A stretch of DNA of 64,000 bases from the NCBI GenBank assembly GCA_910587405.1, contig CAJUKS010000004.1:95295-159294 (forward strand), written 5' to 3'. Positions 33,548-41,275 of the stretch are shown piece after piece. Every line of letters starts with the position of its first letter. The first letter of the stretch is position 1. The notes beneath the pieces were generated by a model that saw nothing but the letters and a program-made list of their open reading frames with translations, did no database searches and was not told where the DNA came from. Made by a program: the position numbers and the translations under genes. This stretch comes from an uncultured Alphaproteobacteria bacterium. Its GTDB lineage: Bacteria; Pseudomonadota; Alphaproteobacteria; RF32; CAG-239.

Positions 33548-33610
33548 ATGATAGTGAAAATTATTATTGTCATACGAAGATTAAAAATCTTTTTTCTGAT
33601 AAGAAAATAG
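33548..33610 (+). CDS. 20-residue hydrophobic cationic peptide 1 (putative type I toxin)
   Basis: The frame encodes an Ile/Val/Phe-rich peptide with Lys/Arg at positions 4, 10, 11, 13, 19 and 20 (starts MIVKIII, ends FFLIRK). AAAGGAG is 8 nt before ATG but lies in a hairpin: CTTCTTTC (33516-33523) with GAAAGGAG (33532-33539), strengthened by GTCA/TGAC. A paralogue at 34902-34964 shares 14 of 20 residues, and every difference is conservative. Membrane insertion and toxicity are inferred from the resemblance to small type I toxins. Confidence 0.8.
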   Translation: MIVKIIIVIRRLKIFFLIRK

Positions 33611-33616
33611 ATTTTG

Positions 33617-33643
33617 GGAGAGCAATGTTTGCTCTCCTTTTTT
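33617..33643 (+). terminator. intrinsic terminator of peptide 1 mRNA
   Basis: GGAGAGCAA TGT TTGCTCTCC followed by T-run. The stem sequence is conserved at the paralogous locus (34862-34891). Confidence 0.9.
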
Positions 33644-33741
33644 ATTTAGACCATTCTCCCTTTACGCCGGACCGAACAACCGCCTTGAAATACGGTCAAA
33701 CCATTACCGTCCGTTTGCCCCGACTTTCTCTCTCGTAAAAG

Positions 33742-33770
33742 AAAAACCCCGGAAACACGTCCGGGGTTTT
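33742..33770. terminator. intrinsic terminator
   Basis: ACCCCGGA AACACG TCCGGGGT flanked by A and T runs; 4 nt beyond the stop of the minus-strand gene 33775-34737. Confidence 0.85.
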
Positions 33771-33774
33771 GTTC

Positions 33775-34737
33775 TTAGTAAGTGTCGCGTTCCACCTGAG
33801 GCGGCATCATCTGACGGTTGGGCTTTTCCACCGTCGGCGACGATTTTTCGTTGCTTTCCGTCTTGACGGTCGTCTCATTCTTCTCACCGACTGCTTCGCG
33901 CATTTTGCGCAAAGACGAACTCGCTTTCGCTGCCGGCGTCAACTTTTGATAACCGCTTTCTTCCAGCTTCTGATGAAAAGCGGCCTGAAATTTGGAAATA
34001 TCGGTTGCGGCAACTTCGGCATGGGTTGCTTCGTAGCATTGCTGCACCAGTTTCTGAAAATCTTCGTTGCCCAGCAATTGCTTTTGTTTCAGCGCCTGAT
34101 TGGTAATTTCTTCCAACCGTCCCTGATCGCCTTTTTCAATCGCTTTTACCGCCGCATTGTACAAAGTATTCTGACGGCACGATTCCGCCGCCTTTTCCGG
34201 ATCGACGGCACGGCCGAGGCCGATGGTCTCACCGATGGCAAATCCGTTGATATAAGCCTTTACATAGGCTCTTTTGCGGCTTTCTTTGGTCATGACTGCG
34301 GTGGCCGGTTTGCCGGAAAGATCATACAGACGGCTGGCGGAAATTGCCTGACCGTCGGCACCGACTCTGGTTTTGAATACATAGCCGTCGCTATAGTCAT
34401 TGATAATCTTACTGCCGTCGGCACGATGTTCGGTCACTTCGCTCAACCTTCCGCGGGAAAACTTGCTGACCTTTTTGCCGCCGTCGGAATCATATTCGGT
34501 CGATTCGGTGATTTTTCCGCTGTTATAATACTCTACCGAAAGCGCCGCGCCTTTGCCGTCGTAGACGATATGGCTGCCGTCTTTGACGCGTTCGCCGTCA
34601 ATCTCGCGATATTCCGCAACTTCTTTGACCGAAAAATCGGGAAAATAATCGGTAACCGTCGTTTTTCCGTTGCGGTCGGTTTTGGTCTCGGACACCGGCT
34701 TCATTCCTAATGCTTTGCGTATTTTATTGTTGAACAT
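33775..34737 (-). CDS. unknown protein with MORN/YwqK-like repeats
   Basis: This 320-residue soluble protein has in residues 1-145 repeated short units with xDGxxxxxYxxG spacing (YREIDGERVKDGSHIVYDGKG, TEYDSDGGKKVSKFSRGRL, TEHRADGSKIINDYSDGY), reminiscent of MORN or YwqK-type repeats. A helical middle (residues 150-270) and a Lys/Glu/Ser/Pro-rich disordered tail follow. There is no signal peptide. AAAGGG precedes ATG 34737; an ATG 18 codons upstream is unsupported. It sits exactly between the two putative toxin-antitoxin loci. Function unknown. Confidence 0.7.
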   Translation of the reverse strand: MFNNKIRKALGMKPVSETKTDRNGKTTVTDYFPDFSVKEVAEYREIDGERVKDGSHIVYDGKGAALSVEYYNSGKITESTEYDSDGGKKVSKFSRGRLSEVTEHRADGSKIINDYSDGYVFKTRVGADGQAISASRLYDLSGKPATAVMTKESRKRAYVKAYINGFAIGETIGLGRAVDPEKAAESCRQNTLYNAAVKAIEKGDQGRLEEITNQALKQKQLLGNEDFQKLVQQCYEATHAEVAATDISKFQAAFHQKLEESGYQKLTPAAKASSSLRKMREAVGEKNETTVKTESNEKSSPTVEKPNRQMMPPQVERDTY

Positions 34738-34861
34738 GGCACAACCCTTTCTGAATATATCTATAAAAATATTGTACGAAATTTTTGTCAACAGTCAAGT
34801 TTTTTCGACCAAAAGTTTAAAAACAATTTGTTGCCTCTCCAAAAAATCGGCTGATTTAACA

Positions 34862-34891
34862 ACAAAAAAGGAGAGCAATCACTTGCTCCCC
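34862..34891 (-). terminator. intrinsic terminator of peptide 2 mRNA
   Basis: Minus strand GGGGAGCAA GTGA TTGCTCTCC then six T; same design as the peptide 1 terminator. Confidence 0.88.
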
Positions 34892-34901
34892 TTTCCAAAA
34901 T

Positions 34902-34964
34902 CTACTTCCTGATCAGGAAGAAAATTTTTATTTTCTTAATGATAATAATAAACTTTATTATCAT
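34902..34964 (-). CDS. 20-residue hydrophobic cationic peptide 2 (putative type I toxin)
   Basis: Paralogue of peptide 1: starts MIIKFII, ends FFLIRK, with Lys/Arg at positions 4, 10, 11, 13, 19, 20. GGAAAGGAG lies 7 nt before ATG 34964 and is sequestered by an 8-bp stem (plus-strand 34971-34978 with 34986-34993, 7-nt loop). The leader's anti-Shine-Dalgarno strand reads TTAACTCCTTTC, identical over 12 nt to the small RNA at 35070-35081. The four upstream and downstream elements are conserved although codons differ, so the peptide itself is under selection. Confidence 0.8.
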   Translation of the reverse strand: MIIKFIIIIKKIKIFFLIRK

Positions 34965-35014
34965 TGTTTGCTCCTTTCCGTAAGCGAAAGGAGTTAACGC
35001 CTGTTTTTTATAAA

Positions 35015-35043
35015 TTGACATCTATAAAAAAATAAGCTAATCT
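35015..35043 (+). promoter_or_regulatory. promoter of small RNA 2
   Basis: TTGACA (35015-35020), 17-nt spacer, TAATCT (35038-35043), positioned exactly as the small RNA 1 promoter relative to its toxin. A minus-strand TATAGA-like -10 for peptide 2 lies within it. Confidence 0.82.
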
Positions 35044-35048
35044 AAAAC

Positions 35049-35125
35049 CATAGTTAGGAATTAGATGGATTAACTCCTTTCTAGTTTTAGTCAAGTCCGT
35101 TGTTGCCGCAACGGACTTTCTTTTT
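35049..35125 (+). ncRNA. putative antitoxin small RNA 2
   Basis: About 77 nt, ending in the terminator AGTCCGTTG/CAACGGACT (35094-35117) with T-run. TTAACTCCTTTC at 35070-35081 can base-pair with the toxin Shine-Dalgarno GAAAGGAG and is a 12-nt copy of the leader's own anti-Shine-Dalgarno strand. Outside this segment the two small RNAs differ, which could give locus-specific pairing. Confidence 0.72.
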
Positions 35126-35183
35126 ATACTTTAGGTTGCAAAAACTGTCAATCGGCTTTCCCGGCAAGCCTCACCCGCCAGAC

Positions 35184-35228
35184 AATAAAAACCCCCGAAA
35201 ACAGCCTTGCACAGCCGTCTTCGGGGTT
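35184..35228 (-). terminator. terminator of the phosphofructokinase gene
   Basis: Minus strand ACCCCGAA ... TTCGGGGGT with an internal loop, then TTTTTATT. The stem is interrupted, so strength is uncertain. Confidence 0.5.
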
Positions 35229-35271
35229 GGGCATTCGCATGGTTGCGGGTACTCAACACCCGCACCGCATT

Positions 35272-36351
35272 TTATTCTTCGCCGACATACATACCGACGG
35301 CACGGGCGGTTTTGACATAATCGCTGCTGACATCCAACAACGTGGTGCCTTCTTTAACCACTTCGTCGATATCATAATCTTCGATGCGGTGATTTTTCCA
35401 AACCACCATCCGGTTGGTCTTGCCTTCTTCCAACAAGGCAACCGCTTTGGCACCGAACATGGTCGCCAGAATACGGTCGGTCGGCAGCGGATCGCCGGAG
35501 CGCTGAACATGGCCCAGCGTGGTAACCCGGGTCTGAAATTCTTTATAACGTTTGTTCAGTTCGGCGCTCAGATACTGGCCGATACCCCCGTAAACCGTTT
35601 CGCCGATTTTGTTGGTGGCGGCGGAAACATGCTGGCCGTCTTCGCGCTTCACGCCTTCCGATACCACGATCAGGGCATGATTGCGGCCGCTTTCCTTAAT
35701 CGATTTCAGTTTGGCGATGATCGAATCGATCTTATAGGGAATTTCCGGTACCAGACAAACATCGGCAAAACCCGAAATGGCGGAATGCATCGCCAAGTGT
35801 CCGGCGTCACGTCCCATCACTTCGAGAATCAGGGCGCGATTGTGGGAACGGGCCGTCAGTTCAAGAGCGTCGAGAGCACTGGTACAAACCTGACAGGCGG
35901 TAGCAAAACCGACCGAAGCGTCGGTAATCGGGGTGTCGTTGTCAATCGTCTTCGGAATACCGACCATTCTGATGCCGGCCATATGGCAATAGTTGCTGAC
36001 GATGTTCATGCTGCCGTCGCCGCCGACGACAACCAGCGCGTCCAGTTTCAGCTCACGGGCGCCTTCGCCGAACTTTTGCGACAGAGTTTCCATCGATTCC
36101 AACTTGACGCCGCTGTTCAGCGAACCGAGGTAAGATCCGCTCAGACGCGGCCACGGCGTGTTCGAAAAGTTCGCCGGGGTCAAAACGTCGTATTGCAAAG
36201 GCCGGTTGGTCAGGCCGTCGGTGCCGAACTTAATGCCGTAAACTTCCCATCCTTTAAGAGTGGCTGCATTAACAACCGAGCGAATGACCGCGTTTAAGCC
36301 GGCGCAGTCGCCGCCGCTGGTTAAAATTCCGATTCGTTTGATCTGGTTCAT
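35272..36351 (-). CDS. pfkA: 6-phosphofructokinase (Gly/Lys type)
   Basis: This 359-residue enzyme phosphorylates fructose 6-phosphate. Motifs: ILTSGGDCAGLNAVIR (phosphate loop), VVGGDGSMNI (110-114 GGDGS), GIPKTIDNDT (133-139) with catalytic Asp, MGRDAGHLA, LGHVQRSGDPLPTDR. The donor-determining pair is Gly (GGDG) plus Lys (PKTIDND), the combination of the mixed clade rather than classical ATP (Gly/Gly) or pyrophosphate (Asp/Lys) enzymes. ATP use is more likely but not certain. Confidence 0.93.
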   Translation of the reverse strand: MNQIKRIGILTSGGDCAGLNAVIRSVVNAATLKGWEVYGIKFGTDGLTNRPLQYDVLTPANFSNTPWPRLSGSYLGSLNSGVKLESMETLSQKFGEGARELKLDALVVVGGDGSMNIVSNYCHMAGIRMVGIPKTIDNDTPITDASVGFATACQVCTSALDALELTARSHNRALILEVMGRDAGHLAMHSAISGFADVCLVPEIPYKIDSIIAKLKSIKESGRNHALIVVSEGVKREDGQHVSAATNKIGETVYGGIGQYLSAELNKRYKEFQTRVTTLGHVQRSGDPLPTDRILATMFGAKAVALLEEGKTNRMVVWKNHRIEDYDIDEVVKEGTTLLDVSSDYVKTARAVGMYVGEE

Positions 36352-36380
36352 GTAAAACTCCTATGTCAAATAAATATTGG

Positions 36381-36409
36381 TTGCTTTTTTAGCATAAATG
36401 TGGTATATT
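36381..36409 (+). promoter_or_regulatory. candidate sigma70 promoter
   Basis: TTGCTT (36381-36386), 17-nt spacer, TATATT (36404-36409), upstream of the 70-residue protein and rpsU. Confidence 0.6.
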
Positions 36410-36489
36410 TCAACACAAATTTTACAAAAATGTTGTCTGTAAAATTTTTCGGCGTAAACGCTACCTTACAAATCCGAGGATTTTTCTTA

Positions 36490-36702
36490 ATGATTAAAAA
36501 TGACAATTTGAGCAAACTGACTCATCAACTGTGTGAACTGCGGCTGGAGGAAAGACGGGTGTGTTCCGATATCCGGCATTTGGTCTCCCGCAATTCGACA
36601 ATTGATTTTGCCACTGCCAAACAACTCAGCAATATGCGCAGCGGCGTCAAAAAGAAAATAGAGTCGATCGAAGCCAAAATCATGCCCAACATCATCGCTT
36701 AG
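36490..36702 (+). CDS. small helical protein, DUF465/YdcH-like
   Basis: This 70-residue, charged, all-helical protein (MIKNDNLSKLTHQLCELRLEERRVCSDI...GVKKKIESIEAKIM) has the size and heptad spacing of DUF465/YdcH proteins, small coiled-coil hairpins of unknown role. CGAGGA lies 10-11 nt upstream of ATG 36490. It is followed by rpsU after 94 nt. Confidence 0.6.
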   Translation: MIKNDNLSKLTHQLCELRLEERRVCSDIRHLVSRNSTIDFATAKQLSNMRSGVKKKIESIEAKIMPNIIA

Positions 36703-36796
36703 GCAGCCATAACAAAAAAAGGTTGCAATTATCGTTCGGGTATGCTAATAAAAAGCAATTTTGTAATAAACGAAAAATTGAAATGAGGTGATTTAA

Positions 36797-37003
36797 GTGG
36801 TTCAAGTTACTGTTATCGGTAACGATGTCGGTCAGTCTTTGAAAGTTCTGAAGAAGAAAATGCAGCGTGAAGGTGTTTTCCGCGAAATGAAGCTGCGCCG
36901 CCATCACGAAAAGAACTCTGAGAAAAAAGCCCGCCGTCAGGCCGAGGCAATCAGACGTTCCCGTAAGCAACTTCGCAAACGCTTGGATACCGAAGGATTC
37001 TAG
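36797..37003 (+). CDS. rpsU: 30S ribosomal protein S21
   Basis: This 68-residue basic protein starts at GTG with GAGGTGA upstream. The N-terminus MVQVTVIGNDVGQSLKVLKKKMQREGVFREMKLRRHHEKNSEKKARR is the S21 signature, with the alphaproteobacterial length. S21 aids translation initiation on structured leaders. Confidence 0.97.
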   Translation: MVQVTVIGNDVGQSLKVLKKKMQREGVFREMKLRRHHEKNSEKKARRQAEAIRRSRKQLRKRLDTEGF

Positions 37004-37022
37004 TTATCCTGAAAGTTTTTTC

Positions 37023-37055
37023 AAAAAACACCGCTGATTACGGCGGTGTTTTTTT
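37023..37055 (+). terminator. intrinsic terminator of rpsU
   Basis: ACACCGC/GCGGTGT stem with flanking A- and T-runs, 20 nt after the stop. Confidence 0.85.
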
Positions 37056-37178
37056 ACATGCATGAATTTCCCCGTTCGGCGGCATTCTTTGCCCAACCTT
37101 TCAAACTCAAAAACCCCCGGCTTATCCGGAGGTTTTCAAAACATTAAAAAAACGGAATTGATCCGTTTTTGGGGTAAT

Positions 37179-37922
37179 TTATTTACTCAGCCAATCGTTC
37201 TGGTTTTTGCGGTTGCGGATAATTTGCTGAACATTGTGCGGCAGACTTTTAAATATCCGGTTGGAAGCCAAACGCCGTTTGCGCGGCAACTCCTGCCGTC
37301 CCCATTCGGTCTGATGATAAACCGGGGCCATTGCCCGGATACACTCGTCCAAACCGCGGTAACGCTCTCCCGACGGAATATCGGACAAACGCGCCAGCGC
37401 CCGGTCAAAGGCCCGCAATTGCTTTTGATAGTCGGGTTGACTGCAGGCTTTTTCAAGCAAAGAGCGAAAATCGGTCCGTGCCATTTTTTCAACCGCCTTG
37501 GTACAATCGGCATGGCGGGCAAAGTTTTTGGGCAGCAGTTTCAATGCCCGCAGACCATAATTAAACGTTTCGCCGCTTGAGCCGCCCATTTCCGGCAGCC
37601 GCATGATCACACTGCACAGATGACCGGCCAGTTTCGGATCGGGCGGACAACGGTTAATAAATTTTTTGGTATGTTGCAGCCATTGATTGCGGTCTTTATC
37701 GGTACGAGCCTCGGGCCGCATTACCGCATAGGCAAAATACATCGAATATTCGTCACCAAGCGTCGGCTCTTTCGGAAAACTCTCTTTCATCGCCTCAACA
37801 ATCCCGCGCAGTTCGCAATCGGTATCCAACTGGTTAAACGCGGCTTCCAATTCGTCGCTGTCACGCATCCGGCAATAAAATTCGGTCAGTTTTTTCTTAA
37901 GTTCCTGAAAAGTTTCCGTCAT
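37179..37922 (-). CDS. unknown soluble helical protein
   Basis: This 247-residue alpha-helical protein (MTETFQELKKKLTEFYCRMRDSDELEAAFNQL...) is basic at its C-terminus, with no signal and no motif recognised. It lies 14 nt after the acetyltransferase gene on the same strand, so it is the second gene of a two-gene operon. A modification or stress role cannot be inferred from sequence alone. Confidence 0.7.
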   Translation of the reverse strand: MTETFQELKKKLTEFYCRMRDSDELEAAFNQLDTDCELRGIVEAMKESFPKEPTLGDEYSMYFAYAVMRPEARTDKDRNQWLQHTKKFINRCPPDPKLAGHLCSVIMRLPEMGGSSGETFNYGLRALKLLPKNFARHADCTKAVEKMARTDFRSLLEKACSQPDYQKQLRAFDRALARLSDIPSGERYRGLDECIRAMAPVYHQTEWGRQELPRKRRLASNRIFKSLPHNVQQIIRNRKNQNDWLSK

Positions 37923-37936
37923 CGGCCGATCCTGTT

Positions 37937-38374
37937 TTATAAGTCCTTTACCATCCGCGCGAAGGTAATCCCGTTTTCTTCAAAGATGTCGCCTTCCTGC
38001 CGATATCCCATTTTCTCGTAAAAATGAACCACCGACAGCATCGAATGCATCACAATGCGGGAATATCCGGCTTCTTTCGCCCTGGCTTCGGCATATTTTA
38101 CCATCTCGCGGCCGATCCCCTCCCGCTGGTATTTGGTATCGACGGCCACCTGCATCATGCGGATTTCTTCATCATTGAGCGGGGCCAGCATCAAACCGCC
38201 GACCAAACTGTCGTCCAGCCCTTCGACACAGCCGATATGCAGATACCCCATTTCCTTTTCGCGATACATATCCAGAAACTTCAAACCGAGCGGTTCCAGA
38301 AGGATTTTATAGCGTAGTTCAACCAGTTGGTCATAACGGGAAGAACCGAAATCAACATCAATCATTTTTCTCAT
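37937..38374 (-). CDS. GNAT-family N-acetyltransferase
   Basis: This 145-residue protein has the GNAT acetyl-CoA motif A (MQVAVDTKYQREGIGREMVKYAEARAKEAGYSRIVMHS, with Q/R-x-x-G-x-G) and the C-terminal VHFYEKMGYRQEG motif B. Substrate unknown; the N-terminus (LRYKILLEPLG) resembles the small ElaA/YitI-like group. A near-perfect AGGAGGT precedes the ATG, indicating strong translation. First gene of an operon with 37179-37922. Confidence 0.88.
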   Translation of the reverse strand: MRKMIDVDFGSSRYDQLVELRYKILLEPLGLKFLDMYREKEMGYLHIGCVEGLDDSLVGGLMLAPLNDEEIRMMQVAVDTKYQREGIGREMVKYAEARAKEAGYSRIVMHSMLSVVHFYEKMGYRQEGDIFEENGITFARMVKDL

Positions 38375-38505
38375 TGTTTACCTCCTGTCCGGATACATAT
38401 TCATTAATATCATATTTGACGACTATAATCAATATTATATTGCCTAATCTTTTTTTTTGCCCTATTTATGAGTTAATCAAAAGATTAATTAAAACAAGGA
38501 ATGAG

Positions 38506-40311
38506 ATGTCTGACGATTTAAATTTAATTCGCAATTTTGCAATCATCGCCCACATTGACCACGGCAAGTCCACCCTTGCCGACCGCCTGATCGAATATTG
38601 CGGCGGCCTTACCAGCCGCGAAATGCAGGAACAGGTCCTCGATTCAATGGATATCGAACGCGAGCGCGGCATTACGATCAAAGCCCAGACGGTGCGGCTG
38701 AACTATGCCGCTGCCGACGGCAAAACCTATCAGCTCAATCTGATGGACACCCCCGGACACGTCGACTTTTCTTACGAAGTCAGCCGTTCGCTGGCCTCGT
38801 GCGAAGGTTCGATCCTGGTGGTCGACGCCACTCAGGGTGTGGAAGCGCAAACGCTGGCCAACGTCTATCTCGCCATTGACAACAACCACGAAATCATCCC
38901 GGTTTTAAATAAAGTCGACCTTCCGTCAGCCGAACCCGAAAAAGTCCGCCGCCAAATCGAAGACGTGATCGGCTTGGACGCTTCCAACGCGGTTGAAACC
39001 TCCGGCAAAACCGGTCTCGGCGTTCCCGAGCTGTTGGAAGCGATCGTAACCCGGCTGCCGGCACCGCAGGGCCAGCGTGAAGCGCCGCTGCAGGCGTTGC
39101 TGATCGACAGCTGGTACGATTCCTACCTCGGCGTAATCATTCTGGTGCGGGTCAAAGACGGCATCATCCGCAAAAAACAACAAATCCGCATGATGTCAAA
39201 CAATGCGGTTTATCAAATTGACAAAGTGGGGGTCTTCACCCCTAAAATGCAGGATGCGGAAGCGCTTTATCCGGGCGAAATCGGTTTTATTACCGCCAGC
39301 ATAAAAAGCGTCAGCGACTGCAGCATCGGCGACACCATTACCGACAACCGCCTTCCCTGCGCCGCACCGTTGCAAGGCTTCAAACCTTCGGTTCCGGTGG
39401 TATTCTGTTCCATCTTTCCGGTCGACAGCAGCCAGTACGAAAACCTAAAAGACGCCTTGGCCAAACTCAAGCTCAACGACGCCAGCATCGAATACCAAAA
39501 CGAAAATTCGGCAGCCCTCGGCCTTGGTTTCCGTTGCGGTTTCCTCGGCCTGCTGCATATGGAAATTATTCAGGAACGTCTGGGACGGGAGTTTGACCTC
39601 GATCTGATCACCACCGCGCCCTCGGTTGCCTATAATCTCAACATGACCAACGGCGAACAGATCACGCTGTGCAATCCCGCCGATATGCCCGACCTGTCTA
39701 CCGTTCGCTCGATTGAAGAGCCTTTGGTCCGCGCCACCATTCTGGTACCGGACGAATATTTGGGCGCCGTGCTCAAACTCTGCAACGACCGCCGCGGCGA
39801 ACAGGAGGAACTGACCTATGCCGGCAGCCGGGCGATGGTCGTCTACAAAATCCCGCTCAACGAAATCGTTTTCGATTTCTACGATCGGCTGAAATCGATT
39901 ACCAGCGGTTATGCCAGTTTTGACTACGAAATTGTCGGCCATCAGGAATCGGATCTGGTCAAGGTCCAGATCCTGATCAACGAAGAACCGGTGGACGCGT
40001 TGGCTTTTCTGTGCCACCGTTCGGAGGCGGAATCGCGCGGACGCCAAATTTGTGAGCGCCTCAAGGATCTGATTCCGCGGCATTTGTTCAAAATTCCGAT
40101 TCAGGCGGCGATCGGCGGCCGGGTAATTGCCCGCGAAACCATTTCTGCCCTGCGCAAAGACGTTACCGCCAAATGCTACGGCGGCGACATCACCCGCAAA
40201 CGCAAACTGCTCGACAAACAAAAGAAAGGCAAATTGCGAATGCGGCAGTTCGGCAAAGTCGAAATTCCGCAGTCCGCCTTCATCGAAGCTTTGCGTATCG
40301 GCGATCAGTAA
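38506..40311 (+). CDS. lepA: translation elongation factor 4 (LepA)
   Basis: This 601-residue GTPase has P-loop AHIDHGKST (residues 15-23), switch II DTPGHVDF, NKVDLPSAEP, domains II-V as in EF-G lacking domain IV, and the LepA-specific C-terminal domain with KKGKLRMRQFGKVEIPQSAF. EF4 acts on 30S biogenesis and back-translocation. ATG 38506 follows AAGGAATG; the frame upstream to 38374 is unsupported. Confidence 0.98.
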   Translation: MSDDLNLIRNFAIIAHIDHGKSTLADRLIEYCGGLTSREMQEQVLDSMDIERERGITIKAQTVRLNYAAADGKTYQLNLMDTPGHVDFSYEVSRSLASCEGSILVVDATQGVEAQTLANVYLAIDNNHEIIPVLNKVDLPSAEPEKVRRQIEDVIGLDASNAVETSGKTGLGVPELLEAIVTRLPAPQGQREAPLQALLIDSWYDSYLGVIILVRVKDGIIRKKQQIRMMSNNAVYQIDKVGVFTPKMQDAEALYPGEIGFITASIKSVSDCSIGDTITDNRLPCAAPLQGFKPSVPVVFCSIFPVDSSQYENLKDALAKLKLNDASIEYQNENSAALGLGFRCGFLGLLHMEIIQERLGREFDLDLITTAPSVAYNLNMTNGEQITLCNPADMPDLSTVRSIEEPLVRATILVPDEYLGAVLKLCNDRRGEQEELTYAGSRAMVVYKIPLNEIVFDFYDRLKSITSGYASFDYEIVGHQESDLVKVQILINEEPVDALAFLCHRSEAESRGRQICERLKDLIPRHLFKIPIQAAIGGRVIARETISALRKDVTAKCYGGDITRKRKLLDKQKKGKLRMRQFGKVEIPQSAFIEALRIGDQ

Positions 40312-40381
40312 AACGAATTTATCACTTGAGAAAGCGACAACGATTTATTATAATCAGATATATTATTCGGAGGAACTGTTT

Positions 40382-41158
40382 ATGAAATTACCAATTCTGC
40401 TTTTATCCGGTTTTCTGGCCTTTTGGCCGTTGGCCGGTTCCGCTCAGACCGTCGAGGGCGTTCAGGCTTTCAGTCAGCCCGAAGGCTCGTGGAAGCGCGA
40501 AACGGTTGCGGAAGAAAACGCCGTTAACCCGCAGCAGCGGTTTATTGACGAGGCCGGTAAATTTGCCATCGACAATATCGTTAAGGCAGAACAGGTTTTT
40601 TGTTACGAAGTCTTCCCGCAAAACGAGGAATACGAGGGCTATACGCTTGACGGATTTCCGATTCGCGGCTTTTGCGGCGTGATGGGAGAACCGGTCCGCG
40701 ATATGATCAGCCGCTATTTTCTCAGCAGCGAGAGTAACGTTTTGTTTGATCAGGCCGAACAATGCATCATCGAACCCAAAATCATTATCCGCTTTATCCG
40801 CGGTATCGACTACACCGACGTGCTGATTTCTTCGCCCTGTCATTCTTTTGCCATCTTTTACGGCGGCAGCGTCCATGTCTACAACTTTAAACCCGGCGCC
40901 GAAATTATTGACGCCATGCTGAAAGCCCTCGGCCCCAAACATGCCGAATTTGTTTCTCCGGCGCTTCTCAACCAACTGCTCCCGGTCGGCGTTGTCCAAA
41001 ACGAACAACAGCGCAAGATTGTTAACAAACGCAGTGAACCGATCCGCAAATGGGAACAGAAGACCCAGGTCGAACAAGCGAAACGCGCCGCCGAAGAAAA
41101 AAAGAACAACAGCGGCTGGAACAAACTGAAAATGAAATCTTTCGGCGCCCCGCAATAA
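40382..41158 (+). CDS. exported protein of unknown function
   Basis: This 258-residue protein has signal peptide MKLPILLLSGFLAFWPLAGSAQ. The mature part has five Cys (FCYEVFPQ, GFCGVMG, QCIIEP, SPCHSF), suggesting disulfides. The C-terminal 50 residues are Lys/Glu-rich and helical (RKIVNKRSEPIRKWEQKTQVEQAKRAAEEKKNN). CGGAGGA precedes ATG 40382. It follows lepA by 70 nt and ends at a strong terminator. No family recognised. Confidence 0.75.
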   Translation: MKLPILLLSGFLAFWPLAGSAQTVEGVQAFSQPEGSWKRETVAEENAVNPQQRFIDEAGKFAIDNIVKAEQVFCYEVFPQNEEYEGYTLDGFPIRGFCGVMGEPVRDMISRYFLSSESNVLFDQAEQCIIEPKIIIRFIRGIDYTDVLISSPCHSFAIFYGGSVHVYNFKPGAEIIDAMLKALGPKHAEFVSPALLNQLLPVGVVQNEQQRKIVNKRSEPIRKWEQKTQVEQAKRAAEEKKNNSGWNKLKMKSFGAPQ

Positions 41159-41183
41159 GTTTCAAAGCCCAAAAACCTTAAAA

Positions 41184-41210
41184 AGCACCTTTTACAAGGT
41201 GCTTTTTTTA
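41184..41210 (+). terminator. intrinsic terminator
   Basis: GCACCTT TTAC AAGGTGC followed by seven T. Confidence 0.88.
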
Positions 41211-41241
41211 TGCGGATATTTTTATTGTCCTCTGACGATTC

Positions 41242-41275
41242 TGTATCAAAAAAAGGATCATTTTTTTGATACAGA
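41242..41275. repeat. 14-bp inverted repeat beside the TIR element
   Basis: CTGTATCAAAAAAA and its exact complement are separated by GGATCA. The right arm is the left end of the 123-bp element at 41256-41378; the left arm is an extra copy of that terminal sequence and is absent from the second element copy at 63886. Confidence 0.7.
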
